This document shows, one piece after another, positions 14,101 through 26,400 of a stretch of 64,000 nucleotides of DNA. Source of the DNA: Euonymus europaeus (Eukaryota > Streptophyta > Magnoliopsida > Celastrales > Celastraceae). Position numbers and translations under genes: made by a program. Position 1 is the first letter of the stretch. Each line of letters opens with the position of its first letter. The notes below the pieces were generated by a model, which saw nothing but the letters and a program-made list of their open reading frames with translations, did not search any database and had not been told where the DNA came from. The stretch spans positions 18,333,001 through 18,397,000 of the forward strand of contig OY756961.1 in the NCBI GenBank assembly GCA_963580455.1, given 5' to 3'.

Positions 14101-17100
14101 TGAGAACTTGGAGCAGTTGGAGAAGCTGTTTGATGGGCTGTGTGCTACAGGAGAGTTTGCATACATACATGGATCATCCATGCATAATGAGGAACTTCCA
14201 AAGACTAGCACGGGTGAAAATGTTGATTTTTTGGAGTTGCCCCCATATGATTCTTCGAATCCATAATTCAACATAAATAATGATGATGATATTGAAGTGA
14301 CTAGTTCTCCGACACAGCCACCTAAACAAAGTGGGAGAAGGTCAAACACTCCGGGGACTAGAGGGAAAAAGAAGCACAAGACATCCAATTATCAAGAGGA
14401 AATCAGCAAGTCGTTAGGCAATCTAGTGTTCGCTGTCAATAGCCGTATCCATGCTATGACCATCACTCTCTCTCCGCCTGCTCCTGCTCTTGCTCCTACT
14501 CCTCTATCAGAGTCCAAGGCAGAGATTGCAGACTGTATGCGGATATTGGAAGAAATCACAGAGACTGCTGAGATCGGGGAATTACTTACGTTTGCCTTCA
14601 AGTTATTTCAGAAGGAGGAGGAGTGTGAGTTCTTCACAGCAATGATACGCAGGGATTGACAACTTGCATATTTAAAGACGAAGTACATGGAAGAAAGGAC
14701 ACCTAGTGCGCCTGGCACTTAGTGAAGTTTGAAAACCATTCTGGATTGTGTTACTTTGTGTTTGTTTTATTTCTGACATGAGTATGGTTTTTTTTCTGAG
14801 TTGAGTTTCTCCAATTTGTTAGTTGAGTTCATTTGGTGCAATTTTTTTAGTTGAGCTTCTCTGAACTTTTGCAGTATGGTTTGTAATATGTTTTTCCATT
14901 TGAATAATTTTTTTCCTTGATAGTGTGTTTCTCAGTTTATGTTCCCACTGAGTTGTTGGACTTGAATAGTTTATTTATAATCTAATGACACTGTATTGGG
15001 GCTGAATTTAAAGTTCACTGACTTGTGTTTTTTCCTTCATTAATTTTAGGAGATGGACAACAGTGATGAACATAATGAACTTTTTTATTTTGATGAAATT
15101 GCCGCAATTACTGGATGCGCACTGGTAGCTACTAGTGAGGTTCTCGAGTATGTGCCACCTCACCATGTTGGACATCTCCATATACTGGTCACATGTATAT
15201 TACAGATCTACTACATGACAATAGACGGAGGTGTCTATCCATTTTGAGGATGGATAGGAGGGTGTTCAAGGAATTGTGCACTGTGTTAAGCACAAGCTAT
15301 GGCCTCGTGGGGACTCGTGAGGTTAGTGTAGTTGAGATGGTTGAGATGTGTGCGTACACGGTTGGGAATGGGGTTGGTAATCGAACAGTCCAAGATAGAT
15401 TTCAACATTTAGAAGAAACCGTACACCGCCATTTCCATCGAGTACTAAATAGTTTGATGTCGCTGTCAGATGACACAGTTCAGCCACGGGATTCGACATT
15501 CTCTTCCACACCGAGTCATATAGAGGATGATGATAGATTTTATCCGTTCTTTAGTGATTGTATTGGTGCTATTGACGGGACTCATATTCCGACGCTAGTC
15601 TCGAGTTATGACAGAACTCGATTTATTGAGAGAAAAGGAATGAAGACGCAGAATGTGATGGCGGCATGTGACTTCGACATGTTATTCACGTTCGTCTGTG
15701 CAGGTTGGGAAGAATCTGCGCATGATTCGAGAATTTTCAACGAGGTTCTTGGAATCGTCAACTCTAACTTTCCACATCTGCCTCCTGGTTAGTAATACAA
15801 AATATTAGTTAATTCTAAATTGATTTCAGTTTAATTTTTGGTACTTGATTAACCGTATCTGAGTGTCTCTATTATAGGGAAATATTACTTGGTAGATTTT
15901 AGACATCCAAATCAAACTAGATATTTAGCACCATACATGGAGACAGAGATACCATCTGGAAGTATTTCGAAACAGTCCCGCAGTTTCGACACCATGAGAA
16001 GCATTCAATCATGCTCACTCGTCTCTTCAATCGGTCATTGAGCGGACGTTTGGTTTACTGAAAAATAAGTGGCACATTTATCAAGAATGCTCTCTTATGA
16101 GTTTCCCGATCAAATGAAGATCGTGGTGGCATGCGTTGCCCTTCATAATTTCATCAGACTGCGCATGATGTATGATTCAGATGTAAGTGCCTATGATTAT
16201 GATCAGACCACTCATGGGATGTCAGGCTCAGAATACAACAACAGTTTCTCTGGAGTAAGCAGTTCATATGGACAGCCAGATATTTATGAGGATTTGCATA
16301 TGACAGTCACTCGCGATATGATTGCCGCAGAGATGTTCGGTCATTATTAGTTTTTATGTTCGAGTATTATTAGATCTTTACATCAGTAAAAGACTTTTGT
16401 ACTTTTAAATGTAAACTTGTGTTGACTTTACTAAATTTGCTTGTATTTGTTTAATGTCACCGTGATGTAATATGTGATGAATCTATTAACCTTCCGTGTA
16501 TTTGAGTTTTTTTTTAACTTATCCACTTAAAAAATACAATGAATTAATATTAATATAATTTAATTTTTCATTAATAATGCAAATTATACAACGAAAATGA
16601 CAAACTGTGCTCAAACTCAAAGTGACACAGTCAAATGCTAAATTGCGTTACGACTCACCTCACAGCACCACAGTTTTACACCTCACAGTACTACCAAACA
16701 AAACCGATGACAGTTACAAGGTAAGGGGAAGAACCTTGTTTTCTAATAGCTTTCCATCAAACACTCAATCTGTATTAGATAAGTAAGGAATCATAGGAAG
16801 CTGCAAGTATAAAATTTGCCATAAAAGTCTTGAGTGTTTAGTGGAAATGGTTGCATAAGGCTCAGGTCTTTGGAAATGCCATCATCATGCTAGCATAGCC
16901 AAAAATTTAACATTAATCTTAAAATTCTGGCACGCTGTCCCCCTTCAGACACGTTTCACAAAGTGTAGGTCATAATTTCATAAAACCACGTTGCGCCATT
17001 ATATTACAAAAGCAATGGGCATATTTTTATCAAAGAATGCAATGGCACTGACCCACCTGTAACTTAGTAAGTCAACCCATCACTTTATAAGTGCAATCGC

Positions 17101-18544
17101 ACAATTTCCATCACTTCATGCCATAGTCCCATAAAATAATTCAAATGTACAAATTTGACAAGCATTGGCCACTAAGGAAAAGTCACATTCTTAAAATTAG
17201 ACCCTTATTGTCTTACAAGCATTATAGTGGCAGATGTGACACAAGCCTCCAAATTTCTCATCACTGATCATCACCAATTATATAAAGCAATGAAAGAAAA
17301 AAAATCTGATTTCCCCGGAAAACTGTTAAAAAACATCTCTGATCTGACCCAGAATAACATAGGACCAGTTCCACCAATGCCATAAATCTCAAACAAAACC
17401 AAACATGATTTTCTTTTTATAACTAGTCAACATAGAACATTTTTATGATAATTAACTGTTATCTAAGAGTTTTTTTACTGCTGTGGATTTCCAAATCCAA
17501 AAAGGCACACACTTCAAAGCTTTAAACCAATGAGTCCCTATTTGCAGCTAATAGTAAGCTAGTGACATTTAATACAGATGTTTAATACATTCCCCGAACA
17601 TCAAAAAAGGGACTGAGAGAAGTTACAATAGTCAGTCAAGCTAGCTTTCAACCAACCTTTGCACATTTATAACTGAATATATTGAGTTCTGAAATGAAAA
17701 GATACAAGTAAACAAGTATATATATATATATATATGAGAGGAGGTGGCCATCATCAATCACTGGAGATCAAATGAGAAACTAACACATTAAAGCAGCACC
17801 ACAAACATCCACAATGTATCGGAACCAAATTAAACATACTTGCAAATCTACACGAAATGTCCATCCACTGGAAAAAGGACCTATCATCATGACATTATAC
17901 AGCTACGCAAATGCATTGCACATGTAAAGAAACTAAGAAAGTAAATTAAAGAAACCAATAAAGAGACCGCAGCATACTGAAAAATAAAAAGGAAAGAGGA
18001 ACAGAAAGCCAGACACCGAATGAACACACAAAGTATTCATCATGAAACTTTCCATCCGGAAAATGAACAAAATTTAAGCAGCTTGCTATTCTATACAACA
18101 ACAAATAGTGCTCATCCTTCTCTTTCAAGAGCCAGAATAATAGTCAATGCCAGAAAGGCGAGATTATATGAGTCGTTTCCCAATCACAAACTGTAAAATC
18201 CTTACAATTCAAAAATTCCCCAGAAGAACATGGAACCAAAGTCTTTGCGCAAATTAAACCAATAACATGGACTAAACGCTCACTCATAAAAATATATTTA
18301 GCAACAAACCTTAAAGGGTAAAAATAACAGACGGCATAAATTTGTAACTAAAACAGACTTACACGCTCGCATCTTCCCTTCCAAGTAGTTTGACCGGAGT
18401 CCCTGATCGTGGCGATGTGAGATGGCAAGATTCCAGCTCGTTGGCATCCATTATCTTCCCCGGCCACCACGACCCGTTCCTCCTCCTCACCCAAACGATC
18501 GACCCCACGCCGAAATCCGCCGCACCCGATCCAGAACTATCCAT
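8141..18544 (-). CDS. PWWP-domain protein, At1g51745-like, four exons
   Basis: Likely a nuclear chromatin-associated protein; PWWP domains bind methylated histone tails and DNA, but the exact role of this plant subfamily is little known. Exons: 18544-18363, 11497-10911, 10828-10535 and about 9312-8141. The phases agree, giving about 744 residues. Exon 1 holds the first half of the PWWP domain (VGSIVWVRRRNGSWWPGKI, then GREDAS); exon 2 completes it (VDWYNLEKSKRVKAFRCGEF) and continues with a charged helix (about residues 85-120) and a Ser/Lys-rich low-complexity region. Exon 3 ends in an acidic S/E/D tract. Exon 4 carries conserved SSEEPDESELSGEMFQLSPDDLF and the terminal IPFKLVFSRLLEKINRPPS. 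The start is the first Met before the PWWP motif. The exon-4 acceptor at 9312 is the least certain junction; another phase-compatible site lies near 9421. Intron 1 contains a Harbinger transposon. The stop may be premature (see findings). Confidence 0.85.
11893..11909. repeat. Poly-G run
   Basis: Seventeen consecutive G residues lie in intron 1 of the PWWP gene, read as poly-C on the transcribed strand. Such a run could form a quadruplex in the non-template strand, but it may also be an assembly-sensitive homopolymer. Confidence 0.9.
13630..14659 (+). pseudogene. Harbinger ORF1: Myb/SANT-like DNA-binding protein, broken
   Basis: ORF1 proteins of PIF/Harbinger elements bind DNA and bring the transposase to the nucleus. 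The first exon, 13630-13976, encodes a trihelix/Myb-SANT-like domain: W...Q...F..LC..Q...G.R.G.HFTKEGW, then LKNKWDNLKKEYNLF. The family's usual W.YVRNTI..D...WERRIK follows in another frame, so one base is lost near 13919 and a TAG replaces a Trp codon before the donor GTGAGT at 13977. The second exon (about 14060-14659) has a further frameshift near 14100 and a TAA near 14264, then a basic linker (RRSNTPGTRGKKKHK) and the C-terminal helical region. It is non-functional as read. Confidence 0.8.
15053..16350 (+). pseudogene. Harbinger DDE transposase (HARBI1-like), broken
   Basis: The transposase would cut and join element ends. Seen in order: an N-terminal helical region, MDRRVFKELC, a helix-turn-helix-like block (NRTVQDRFQHLEETVHRHFH), the first catalytic Asp in CIGAIDGTHIP (about 15560), a second in ESAHDSRIF (about 15730), and the catalytic Glu in SVIERTFGLLKNKW (about 16035-16075). 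The C-terminal KIVVACVALHNFIR is typical. One intron runs from 15788 to 15877 (GT-AG). Frameshifts near 15180, near 15940 and near 16080, plus a TGA near 15995, inactivate it. The order and spacing of the D, D, E residues remain recognisable. Confidence 0.85.
16707..18362. other. Remainder of PWWP intron 1
   Basis: AT-rich intronic DNA between the Harbinger element and exon 1. A (TA)n run lies at 17717-17734. No coding features are seen. Confidence 0.6.
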
Positions 18545-19210
18545 CTCCCTGATCCCGGACTCTTCCTACCCCTCCCTCTCTATCTAACAAGTCTCCGTCA
18601 AAAATAAAATTAAGGAACAGAAATATAGAACAAGATGGAAGTCTCTCTGTCACCTCTTATGTCAGCCCCCGGAGAAGAATAGGGGGAAGCGGAGGATCCG
18701 AAAGCAGGCATAATTGGAGGATCCGAGTGGACGGAATTGGGTTTCGGTCGGATTTTCCATTCAAATTCGATGAATGCTCATGATGTCCTCGGCTTTTCTA
18801 GGGTTTGCTAATTGATTTGTTTACGACTCTCGAAAACTCAGTCAATGGTGGTTGTGGTGGTCGGAGTAGCAGTTCTAGGAATAGTGTTTCGGTCAGAGCC
18901 CAGAAGTCCAAGAGCAGCAGTGGGGATGGTGGGGAACCGATCCGGGCAAAGCTATGAGAGCAAATACAATGGGCAACTAATGGCTCACCAAATTCATATT
19001 TTGAGTCATATTTTTATTTTAAAAAATTAAAATTATATGCATTTTTTAATTTATAGTCCGATCAGGAAAATATATTTTTTAATACTTAAATTAGTAAAAC
19101 ACAAATCTCAAAACATTTTCTTATCTCAATTTTAGTCAATCACTTTTATATCGTTCATATTATCCCTATTAAATTGATACTAAAATCAAGACTATGTCTC
19201 ACTTTTATTA
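18545..19210 (-). promoter_or_regulatory. 5' UTR and promoter region of the PWWP gene
   Basis: The first ~250 bases upstream of the ATG at 18544 are GC-richer and pyrimidine-rich on the gene strand, as expected for a plant 5' UTR and core promoter. No defined TATA box could be assigned with confidence. The distal part becomes AT-rich up to the MITE at 19211. Confidence 0.4.
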
Positions 19211-19598
19211 GGGCAATTGCAATGATGTAAAGTTAATGAGTCAACAAAGTTAATGTGTTTTGCTGATATGGCTGTATTGAAAAATGTGTTTTGTTGATGT
19301 GGTTGTATTGAGATATGTATTTTGGTGATATGGATGATGATGTGACTTGACTTTTTGTAATAAATGTGGGACCCAACATTGATTTTGGAGTAAATTTGAT
19401 GGGGATATTATGAAGGATAAGAAAGTAGTTGAGTTGGATAATGGTTTTGTATTGAGAGATGTGTTTTGCTGATGTGGCAGTATTGAAATATGTGTTATGC
19501 TGATTTGAATGTATTGAGAGTTGTGTTTTTGTGAGATAGATGTGGGACCCAAAAACAAAATTGTTGGGCCATTAAGTGGATCATTGTTGTGGTTGCCC
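19211..19598. mobile_element. Harbinger-type MITE, 388 bp, TSD TTA
   Basis: The ends are inverted: GGGCAATTGCAATGAT on the left, and ATCATTGTTGTGGTTGCCC on the right, sharing GGGCAA...CAATGAT when reversed. Both sides are flanked by TTA (19208-19210 and 19599-19601), the TWA duplication of PIF/Harbinger elements. The interior repeats a phrase like TTGCTGATGTGGCTGTATTGA several times. It is non-coding and too short for a transposase, so non-autonomous. Confidence 0.8.
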
Positions 19599-19601
19599 TT
19601 A

Positions 19602-19757
19602 CAAAAAGTCAAATCACATCATCATCCACATTACCAAAACATATATTTCAATAGAGCCTCATCAATAAAACATTTATTTCAATATAGTCACATCAACAAA
19701 AACACATTTTTCCACACAAATTATTGGTCCAGCAAAATGCAACCATTGTGATTGCTT
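19602..19757 (-). mobile_element. Inverted fragment of the same MITE family
   Basis: This segment abuts the right end of the intact MITE. It reads as a reverse-oriented relative: TCAAATCACATCATCATCCA and repeated CACATCAACAAAA-type phrases are the complements of the GATGATGTGACTTGA and TTTTGTTGATGTG phrases in its neighbour. It ends in CCATTGTGATTGC, a diverged terminal repeat. Confidence 0.55.
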
Positions 19758-20021
19758 AATAAGAATTTAGGGAGAATGGGTAATGTATGAATGTGTGTTT
19801 TTGCTGATGTGACGATATTGGAAGATTGTTTTGTTGATGTGGTTGTATTGAAAAATATATTTTGGTGATATGAATGATGATCTAGCTTTACTTTTTATAA
19901 AATGTATTTTGTTTGTGAATGAATAAGAGAAATGGAAGAGTAAATTGTTAGATAATGGGTTTGTATTAGAATATGTGTTTTGCTGATGTGACAGTATTGG
20001 AATATGTGTTATGTTCATTTG

Positions 20022-22920
20022 GGGTTAATATAAAATGTGATCACCTAAAGATAACTCATGTTCCATTTTTGTCACCCATAGAGCAAATGTTTCAACTATA
20101 TCACCAAACTTTTGATTTTGTTTCATATTGGTCACTTGGGCAGTTTTGCACAAAATCAGGCATTCAAACTTGAGATTAATAGAACATATGCTCATCCAAA
20201 AATAGATCATGTTTCATTTTCGTTACTCAAAAATGAAATATTTCAATTTCATCATTCAATTTATCGTTTTGTTCCATATTGACCACTCAGACAATTTTGC
20301 CCCAAATCGGATAGTTAAATCTGCGTTGACCGTTAATCATATATTAAATTTTACTTACGTGTACATGTTAAATGGTGACTAGACTAACGTCTGTTAGGTG
20401 TCCTAAAAAAAGGCAGACCCATAAAAACTCTAATACCATTTCACCTCATCTCTCTCATTTTACTCCCACGTAGATAATTTATAAGTTATACGAATGAAAT
20501 CTCAGTAGTTCTAAACATACATATACTATTTGTCCATAACCATATATAGTCTAGGTGGCATGCCACCAAAGCAAGTCAACGTGGCTATTTTAAAAAATTT
20601 AGCAAAATTTTTAAAATTCAAAAGTTGAATTGATGAAATCAATTTATCTCTTCTTCTCTCACACGCATTCTCTCTCCTCTCAATCTCTCACACACACATT
20701 CTCTCTCTCTCTCATCTCTTTCTCTCTCAACATAGGAAGTCAACTTCGAAATCTGGTAGCCATCTTCATCGAAAAATTGTTGGATCGGGTTCTTCTCAAC
20801 TCAAGGAGTCGAATGGTGGTAGCATTGACGGAGATGCCACCAGAGTTGCTTGAATCAGCCACTTTTTTCTTGCGGTAGATGTCATCTTTTCAGCTGTTTA
20901 AGAGGCTATTACCGATGAGTGTCATGAGTTTCATTGTTTGAAGCTTGAGAGATTTTTTGGAAGTGGCGACGACCAGAACTGTGGTCCTCAAAAGTTGTAA
21001 GTGACAATGTAATACAACACTGTGACATTGTAATACGCCGTTGTCAAAGTGTAATACGCCACGGTGATACTATAATAAGACATTGTTGCCAATCAGTGAG
21101 CGAGACCAGCTATGTTTCATCTGGTTTTTGAGATTTCTTATCCATTTTTAATTTTTTGATTGAAAAATGGTTGGGTCAGGTGCGTCTCAACTCAAGGACT
21201 CGAGTGGTGGTGACAGTGCACGGAGATGTTGCCAGAGTTGCTCAAATCTCCACTTTTTCTAGTGGTGGATGACTTCCTTTTTCAAGAACTGGTTGTCGCT
21301 GGTTGTCATGTGGATTTGATTGTTCAGAGCTTTTTTTTAGATTTCTTATTAATTTTCAATTTTTTGAGGCCAGTCGTGTTGCGATTGGTGTTTAGACGCC
21401 GAAGTTCTGTTGTCGGTCCATGAGAGAGAGATGATGTAGCATATTAGCACCTGTGCAGTTTGACATTGTTCCACTTTGTAATTACATTATTTTCATTTCT
21501 ATTACATTATTTTACCTTTTTATTACATTGTTCATGATGAACATATTTTCTCTTTATTTGTCAATTATAATTAAACGTTCAACTTGTGAAATACAATGTG
21601 TTTCGAATCATTTGCACAATTTATTTTTAGCAATGGAAAAATAATAGCTAAAAAGGCCTAAAACAAGTGAGCAAACATCGTAACAAAGAAAAAGTACCAC
21701 CAAAAAATACCTTAATAAATACAATGTAATAAGATAGGGTCATACAAGACACTGTGACACAAGATAATATTGTAACGCGAACTCTATTTTTGGTACTGCA
21801 TGAAATATGATGTTGGTTCACATTGTCTCACTTTAGTATTGCATTATTTTATTGTTGAATCAAAATCGCAAATTCTGGACAGTTAAAAGCTCAGTCAAAC
21901 TGAGTAAGAAAGGTGGGTATTCGGGTCCAATACGGGTCCCCGACCTCCGACGAGTATTTTGTCCATTCAAAGAGTGGAATTGGTGCCTATCATTGAGATG
22001 AACTCAATGGCGGTGGCGATGCATTGATCCATTGTTGGTGTTTTTCAGATATGATGATTTTCTTCAAGGTGGCCATGATCTTTCGAGCTTGATTTCGACG
22101 ACTATGGTGGATGAAACATGTCGAGAGTTGTCAAGTTTTTCTCCTCATCATGTTACTATTATTTTGAGACCAGTCGCGTCACAAATGGTGGCCGAATGCA
22201 GAAGTTTCGTTGACGAAAAGTGAGAAAAAGAGATGATGATGATGGAGAGAGACGATACAAGGGAGAAAGAATGTGTTGGAAAATAAAGAATGTATAAAAA
22301 TAATAGAAAAAAGGTAAATAAGAAAGAAGCGGGAAAAGAGTGGTAAAAGAGGAGAGAGAAGAGGGAACTATGTTCTATGTTTTTAACATTTTTTTAATTA
22401 GTCTATGTGGCATGCTGAGTTGGCATGCCACATAGATTATGGTTAATTATGTATAAAAATTCTATGGATGATTAGCATTTTCGATGAAATCCATCATCTT
22501 TCACTTGAAGCATCTCAAAACACAAAACCTAGCAAGAACTTCAGGAGAACCAAACACATACACCTAACATATGTTAGTCTAGTAACCATTTAACATGTAC
22601 ACGTATGTGAAATTTAACAGATGGTTAATGGTCAACACAAGTTTGATTGCTCAAGTGGTCAATATGGAACAAAACCACAAGTTGAGTGATGAAGTTGAAA
22701 TATTTCATCTTTGAGTGACGAAAATGAAACATGGTTTATCTTTAGGTGACCACATGTTCTACTTGTCCCAAGTTTTACTACCCGATTTTGGGGAAAACTG
22801 CTTAAGTGACCAATATGAAACAAAATCAAAAGTTGGGTGATGAAATTGAAACATTTAATTTTTGGGTGACGAAAATGGAACATGTACCATCTTTGGGTGA
22901 TTACATGTTCAATTAACCTA
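20022..22920. mobile_element. Mutator-like element (MULE), 2.9 kb, non-autonomous, long TIRs
   Basis: A perfect 9-bp target duplication, GTTCATTTG, flanks the element (20013-20021 and 22921-22929), as expected for Mutator-like elements. The terminal inverted repeats are about 360-380 bp (20022-~20400 against ~22560-22920), both starting with GGTTAAT near the edge and sharing GATTTTGTTTCATATTGGTCAC and ACGTGTACATGTTAAATGGT. Each TIR holds two degenerate direct sub-repeats (GTTCCATTTTTGTCACCC / GTTTCATTTTCGTTACTC). No transposase is seen. The interior carries a CT-rich leader and a repeated segment that resembles captured host sequence. Confidence 0.85.
20755..22225 (+). repeat. MULE interior: segment present in two clear and one faint copy
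   Basis: Copies near 20755-21000 and 21165-21430 share CAACTCAAGGA.TCGA.TGGTGGT, CGGAGATG..GCCAGAGTTGCT and a following TGGTGGATGA-like block. A fainter copy at about 21980-22225 shares the GCGGTGGCGATG... and AGACCAGTCGCGTC parts. Short frames run through each copy but are broken, and no protein family was recognised. It may be a captured gene fragment amplified inside the element. Confidence 0.55.
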
Positions 22921-23020
22921 GTTCATTTGACTGTATTAAAAGTTGTATTTTTGTAAGAGAGATGTGTGACCCATTTTTAAAATTTAATGGGCCAACAAAT
23001 GTGTCTTATTGCATTTGCTC

Positions 23021-23204
23021 TGATGCTGTGTAAAATAGAGTTTTTCTAGCCATTAGATTAAGTTTTGGGTTTAGATGGAGTGAAACTTGTAACCGGCTAA
23101 ACAAGTAAAATAAAATAAATTATTGTGTGAACAGTGGAAAAATGAGTGGTTATAAATATGACATGTGTCAATAAAATTATAAAAATTTATTTATTTTATA
23201 GAAA
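23021..23204. other. AT-rich spacer, possible left edge of a composite element
   Basis: Short stretch between the MITE remnant and the first minisatellite unit. No terminal repeat could be matched to the far side of the composite near 46.2 kb. Confidence 0.3.
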
Positions 23205-23426
23205 TTACTTACTTTTTAAGTAAGTTGAAAAACAAAAAAACTAGGTTATACAAATTGTGCAATGTATTTACTTTTATGCAATAATTTAAGTAAAATGATG
23301 GCGTGGCTGCATATCGTAAGTAAATTGTACTTCTTACTCATTTTATGCAATTTACTTACTTTTTAAGTAAAAAAGTAAAAATGGTTGTTACAACAATTAT
23401 GCAAGTTATTTACTTTTATGCAACCA

Positions 23427-26400
23427 TCTATTCTTATATATAAAACCTGAAGCTGAGAGAGTGTAATGCAGGCCTCTGGTGATGTCACATCAGCAAAAGA
23501 AGAAACCAACAAAAAGAATAAAGTAAATTAAAAATAAAAATAAGGGGACGAAGAGTCAGTTCGTATTTGTTGTATTCGATTCATGTATCTCATAAATTTA
23601 GTGATAGAAACTTCTTCGATTTCTGTTTTGTACTTCCGTTCATGCATCTCATTTAACTCAGATCTGAAAATACAATACAAAATTCAATGAGACGCCCACT
23701 ACTTATAAGATGCCTTCCTGCCAACGTTGCCGATTAAGGTGCGATCTCCTTTATTTGCATCAGCTTGCCGCCAGTGTTGCAGAGGTTCTCCAATTGATAC
23801 GCATGGAAACACTCTGATATGTTGAGATATAGCCACCACTCCCAGAACTCCCATCCCTTTACACACAACTTCTTTCACTTCACCATGTTCACCAACAAAT
23901 TCGTCATATTCGACGATCTCTGTCCGTTTCCCCTACTCGCTCAAATGGGTTGAACCACGGCATAATGAACCAAAAACTTTCAGATTTTCGACGATTTTTG
24001 TTTTGGGTTATCAAATTTGTTCCTACTCCTTTTTGCAACTCCTCTAATAGTTTTTATCACAGGTATGTATTTATTTGTTTCAAATTCTAAATTTGTTATG
24101 ATAAATTCTCATCTTAATTGATCAAAATGGTTTGTTTGTTGTTTAAACTTCACCATGTTTGTTGTTCTATACGTGTACTAGATGTGGGAAGCAAAATCAA
24201 AGCTTCTTACTCAAAGGAAAATTGGGTATGCAGTTCAACTATGGAAGAAATACTTGCTTGATGTAATGATGTTTATTCTTCTTCTTGAAAATATTATCGG
24301 CATGAAGATAATCTTGAAATATATTGATGTGTATGATAACAGAGGCTGAAGAAGACAAAGGTAGGAAAAAAGAAAAACGTAGATGGAGTCAAAGGATTTC
24401 ACGGCTGAATTTTGTCCTCTATCTGTAAGTTTTTTAATTCCAATTGTCTTCGTATGCACAGGCCTGGTAATTTGTATACAGGTTGCTGGTGTCATTGAAG
24501 AAAGAAAAAAAGATTGCTTTGCCATCAATGCCTATCTCATCTCACAAGCTTCAAAATATGTTGAAGGACCAGGTGCACAATAACAAGTTGTCTCTTTCAA
24601 TGAAATGGAGACTGCAACCACCGAAGAATATTGCCCCATGATGTAGCAATGCCTGTCACAATTAAACTAAATCCATAATGTAAAGTCTTCAATTCTGAAG
24701 AACTTGCTATAATGGCTAGAGAGGATCCACAACATGCAAGAAGGTATAAACATAAATGTTTAATTATAGTAACTTTATTTATATGTTGAGAATACTATTC
24801 ATGATGATGGAGGACTAGACCATTTCCATACACTTCAGAAAAAGTCATACTCAATTAATGTTGAAGTCTCTGTTTGATATACTTTTAAGTTTCAAGTATG
24901 GACCCTGCAATAATTCATTCTCTCTATGAAGTGAAGGCAGCTTTTGCATTTTTCAGCACGTAGCCTCTTTAGGCAATAACATTGCCTTCCAAATTGCTCT
25001 AACCCAAACTTAAATTATTTTTTGGTTTTTGATTTCTTAAATGGTTGCTACTACTATATGATTACAAATTTTTTGTGCAATCAGTCTATATGCACCTTTA
25101 CATGAGTGGTAGACCAACATTAACATTCCAACACTTCATTATATTCTTTGGGGTCTTAAATCTTTTCCTTTCTCAGTTCCATTATATCATTAGGGGTCTT
25201 TGAACTTTTCATTTCTCAGTTCCATAATATTCACTCATTGAGATAGGGCAAATCATAGTTGCTAGGCGATTTATTACACGGAAATGTCATGAAAATATGT
25301 GAGCCGCTGAAATTTCATACTGCTTCATTTTGTGTTTTTTGCTTAATTGGTGTCATGATGTTGGTAATTGCACCAAACAGGTACAGCTAGGTATCGAGCT
25401 CATTTTACAGAGCCTAAGTATGGAACTGTATTAAACCCTGTCAACATTCACCAATGCTCCAACAATTAGTGTTCTTTTAGGTCAATCGTGTTCTTATCTT
25501 TTACTAATCTTTTATTCTTGAAAATTATGACAGAATAATGGGAGCAAGTTCAAGCTTCTTTCATGATTGTAATGGCAGTTCAAAGTTGTGATCCAAAGAC
25601 ACTGAAATATGCTTGGGGAAAAGCGAACACAACATAAAAAGTTCATGGAAAGAGATGACCCGGCAACCGCAAGATGAGTGGTAAATCATTGGCTTGAACT
25701 ATAGTTTTGGCACTATTGCCAGCTCTAAGGGAATGATCCTGAGCCATTGAGGAGCCTATCTCATGTCCTTGACCAATGATTTAGTATGAGGGATGAAGGA
25801 GCTATCTATCTGTGAACTCTACGTCTCTACCCATGTTTCATTGAAACAGGTGGTGTTTACAAAAAAATAATTGGATTTTCAATCAAGCATAACCAAAAAC
25901 ATTTAATTAATATGTATCATAACCTAATTGGGTATAAAGTGCAATAATAATTTGAACTTAATTAAAAAATTTACATAAAACATGAAAAATATTACAAAAT
26001 ATGTTATGGATCATAAAATAATGTTACGTAAACAAATATTTTTTAAAAAATTAAATTTGTAAGTGCCATTCCTAAAAATATTATCAATTCAAAATTGGTA
26101 AAACAAACGCTACCACCTGAGTTCGAGTTCCTTAGTGACTCCAGCGCTCCAATTTTAAAAGATTGGTGAGTTATTTTTAAAAAATTCATGGTCATTCAAT
26201 ATTATAAGCATCTTATATTCTTTTTGTTTTATATATAAATAAATATAATTTATATTTATAACTATATATAATACAAAAGTCTAGAAAATATTTATATGAG
26301 TTTTTCTGATAAAAGCTCAACAAAAACTTTACCTTATAGCATTACACATATAAATTATTTTAGGTTGATAATTAATTTTAAAAAATGAAAATATAGATAT

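Larger units (their letters stand above)
12036..16706 (+). mobile_element. PIF/Harbinger DNA transposon, decayed, in PWWP intron 1
   Basis: The element carries both genes of the superfamily in the usual order: a Myb/SANT-like ORF1 at 13630-14659 and a DDE transposase at 15053-16350, both damaged. The proposed ends share a GTTTGG core: GTTTGGGTGTGTGG on the left, and the reverse complement of CCAAACAAAACC on the right, where the sequence reads GTTTGGTAGTACTGTGAGG. The pairing is imperfect and no TWA target duplication could be fixed, so the borders are approximate. A GC-richer 5' leader at 12060-12400 with GT-AG intron borders (12252 GTAAGG, acceptor before 12347) looks like the element's own promoter and UTR. 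Orientation is opposite to the host gene. Confidence 0.75.
19760..23020 (+). mobile_element. Third MITE-family copy, split by a Mutator-like element
   Basis: The left part (about 19760-20021) and right part (22921-23020) together resemble the 388-bp MITE: TTGCTGATGTGACAGTATTGGAA... on the left, and TTTGTAAGAGAGATGTGTGACCC...AATGGGCCAACAAA...GCATTTGCTC on the right. The two parts are separated exactly by the 2.9-kb element at 20022-22920. The far left border is not clear. Confidence 0.65.

Noticed and set aside
20022..22920. Short frames inside the MULE as a transposase gene
   Set aside because: No DDE or zinc-knuckle motif is present and the frames are short.
24235..24583. Opposed frames in the Helitron as a helicase or captured gene
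   Set aside because: Nothing recognisable; the two frames overlap on opposite strands and are probably chance.
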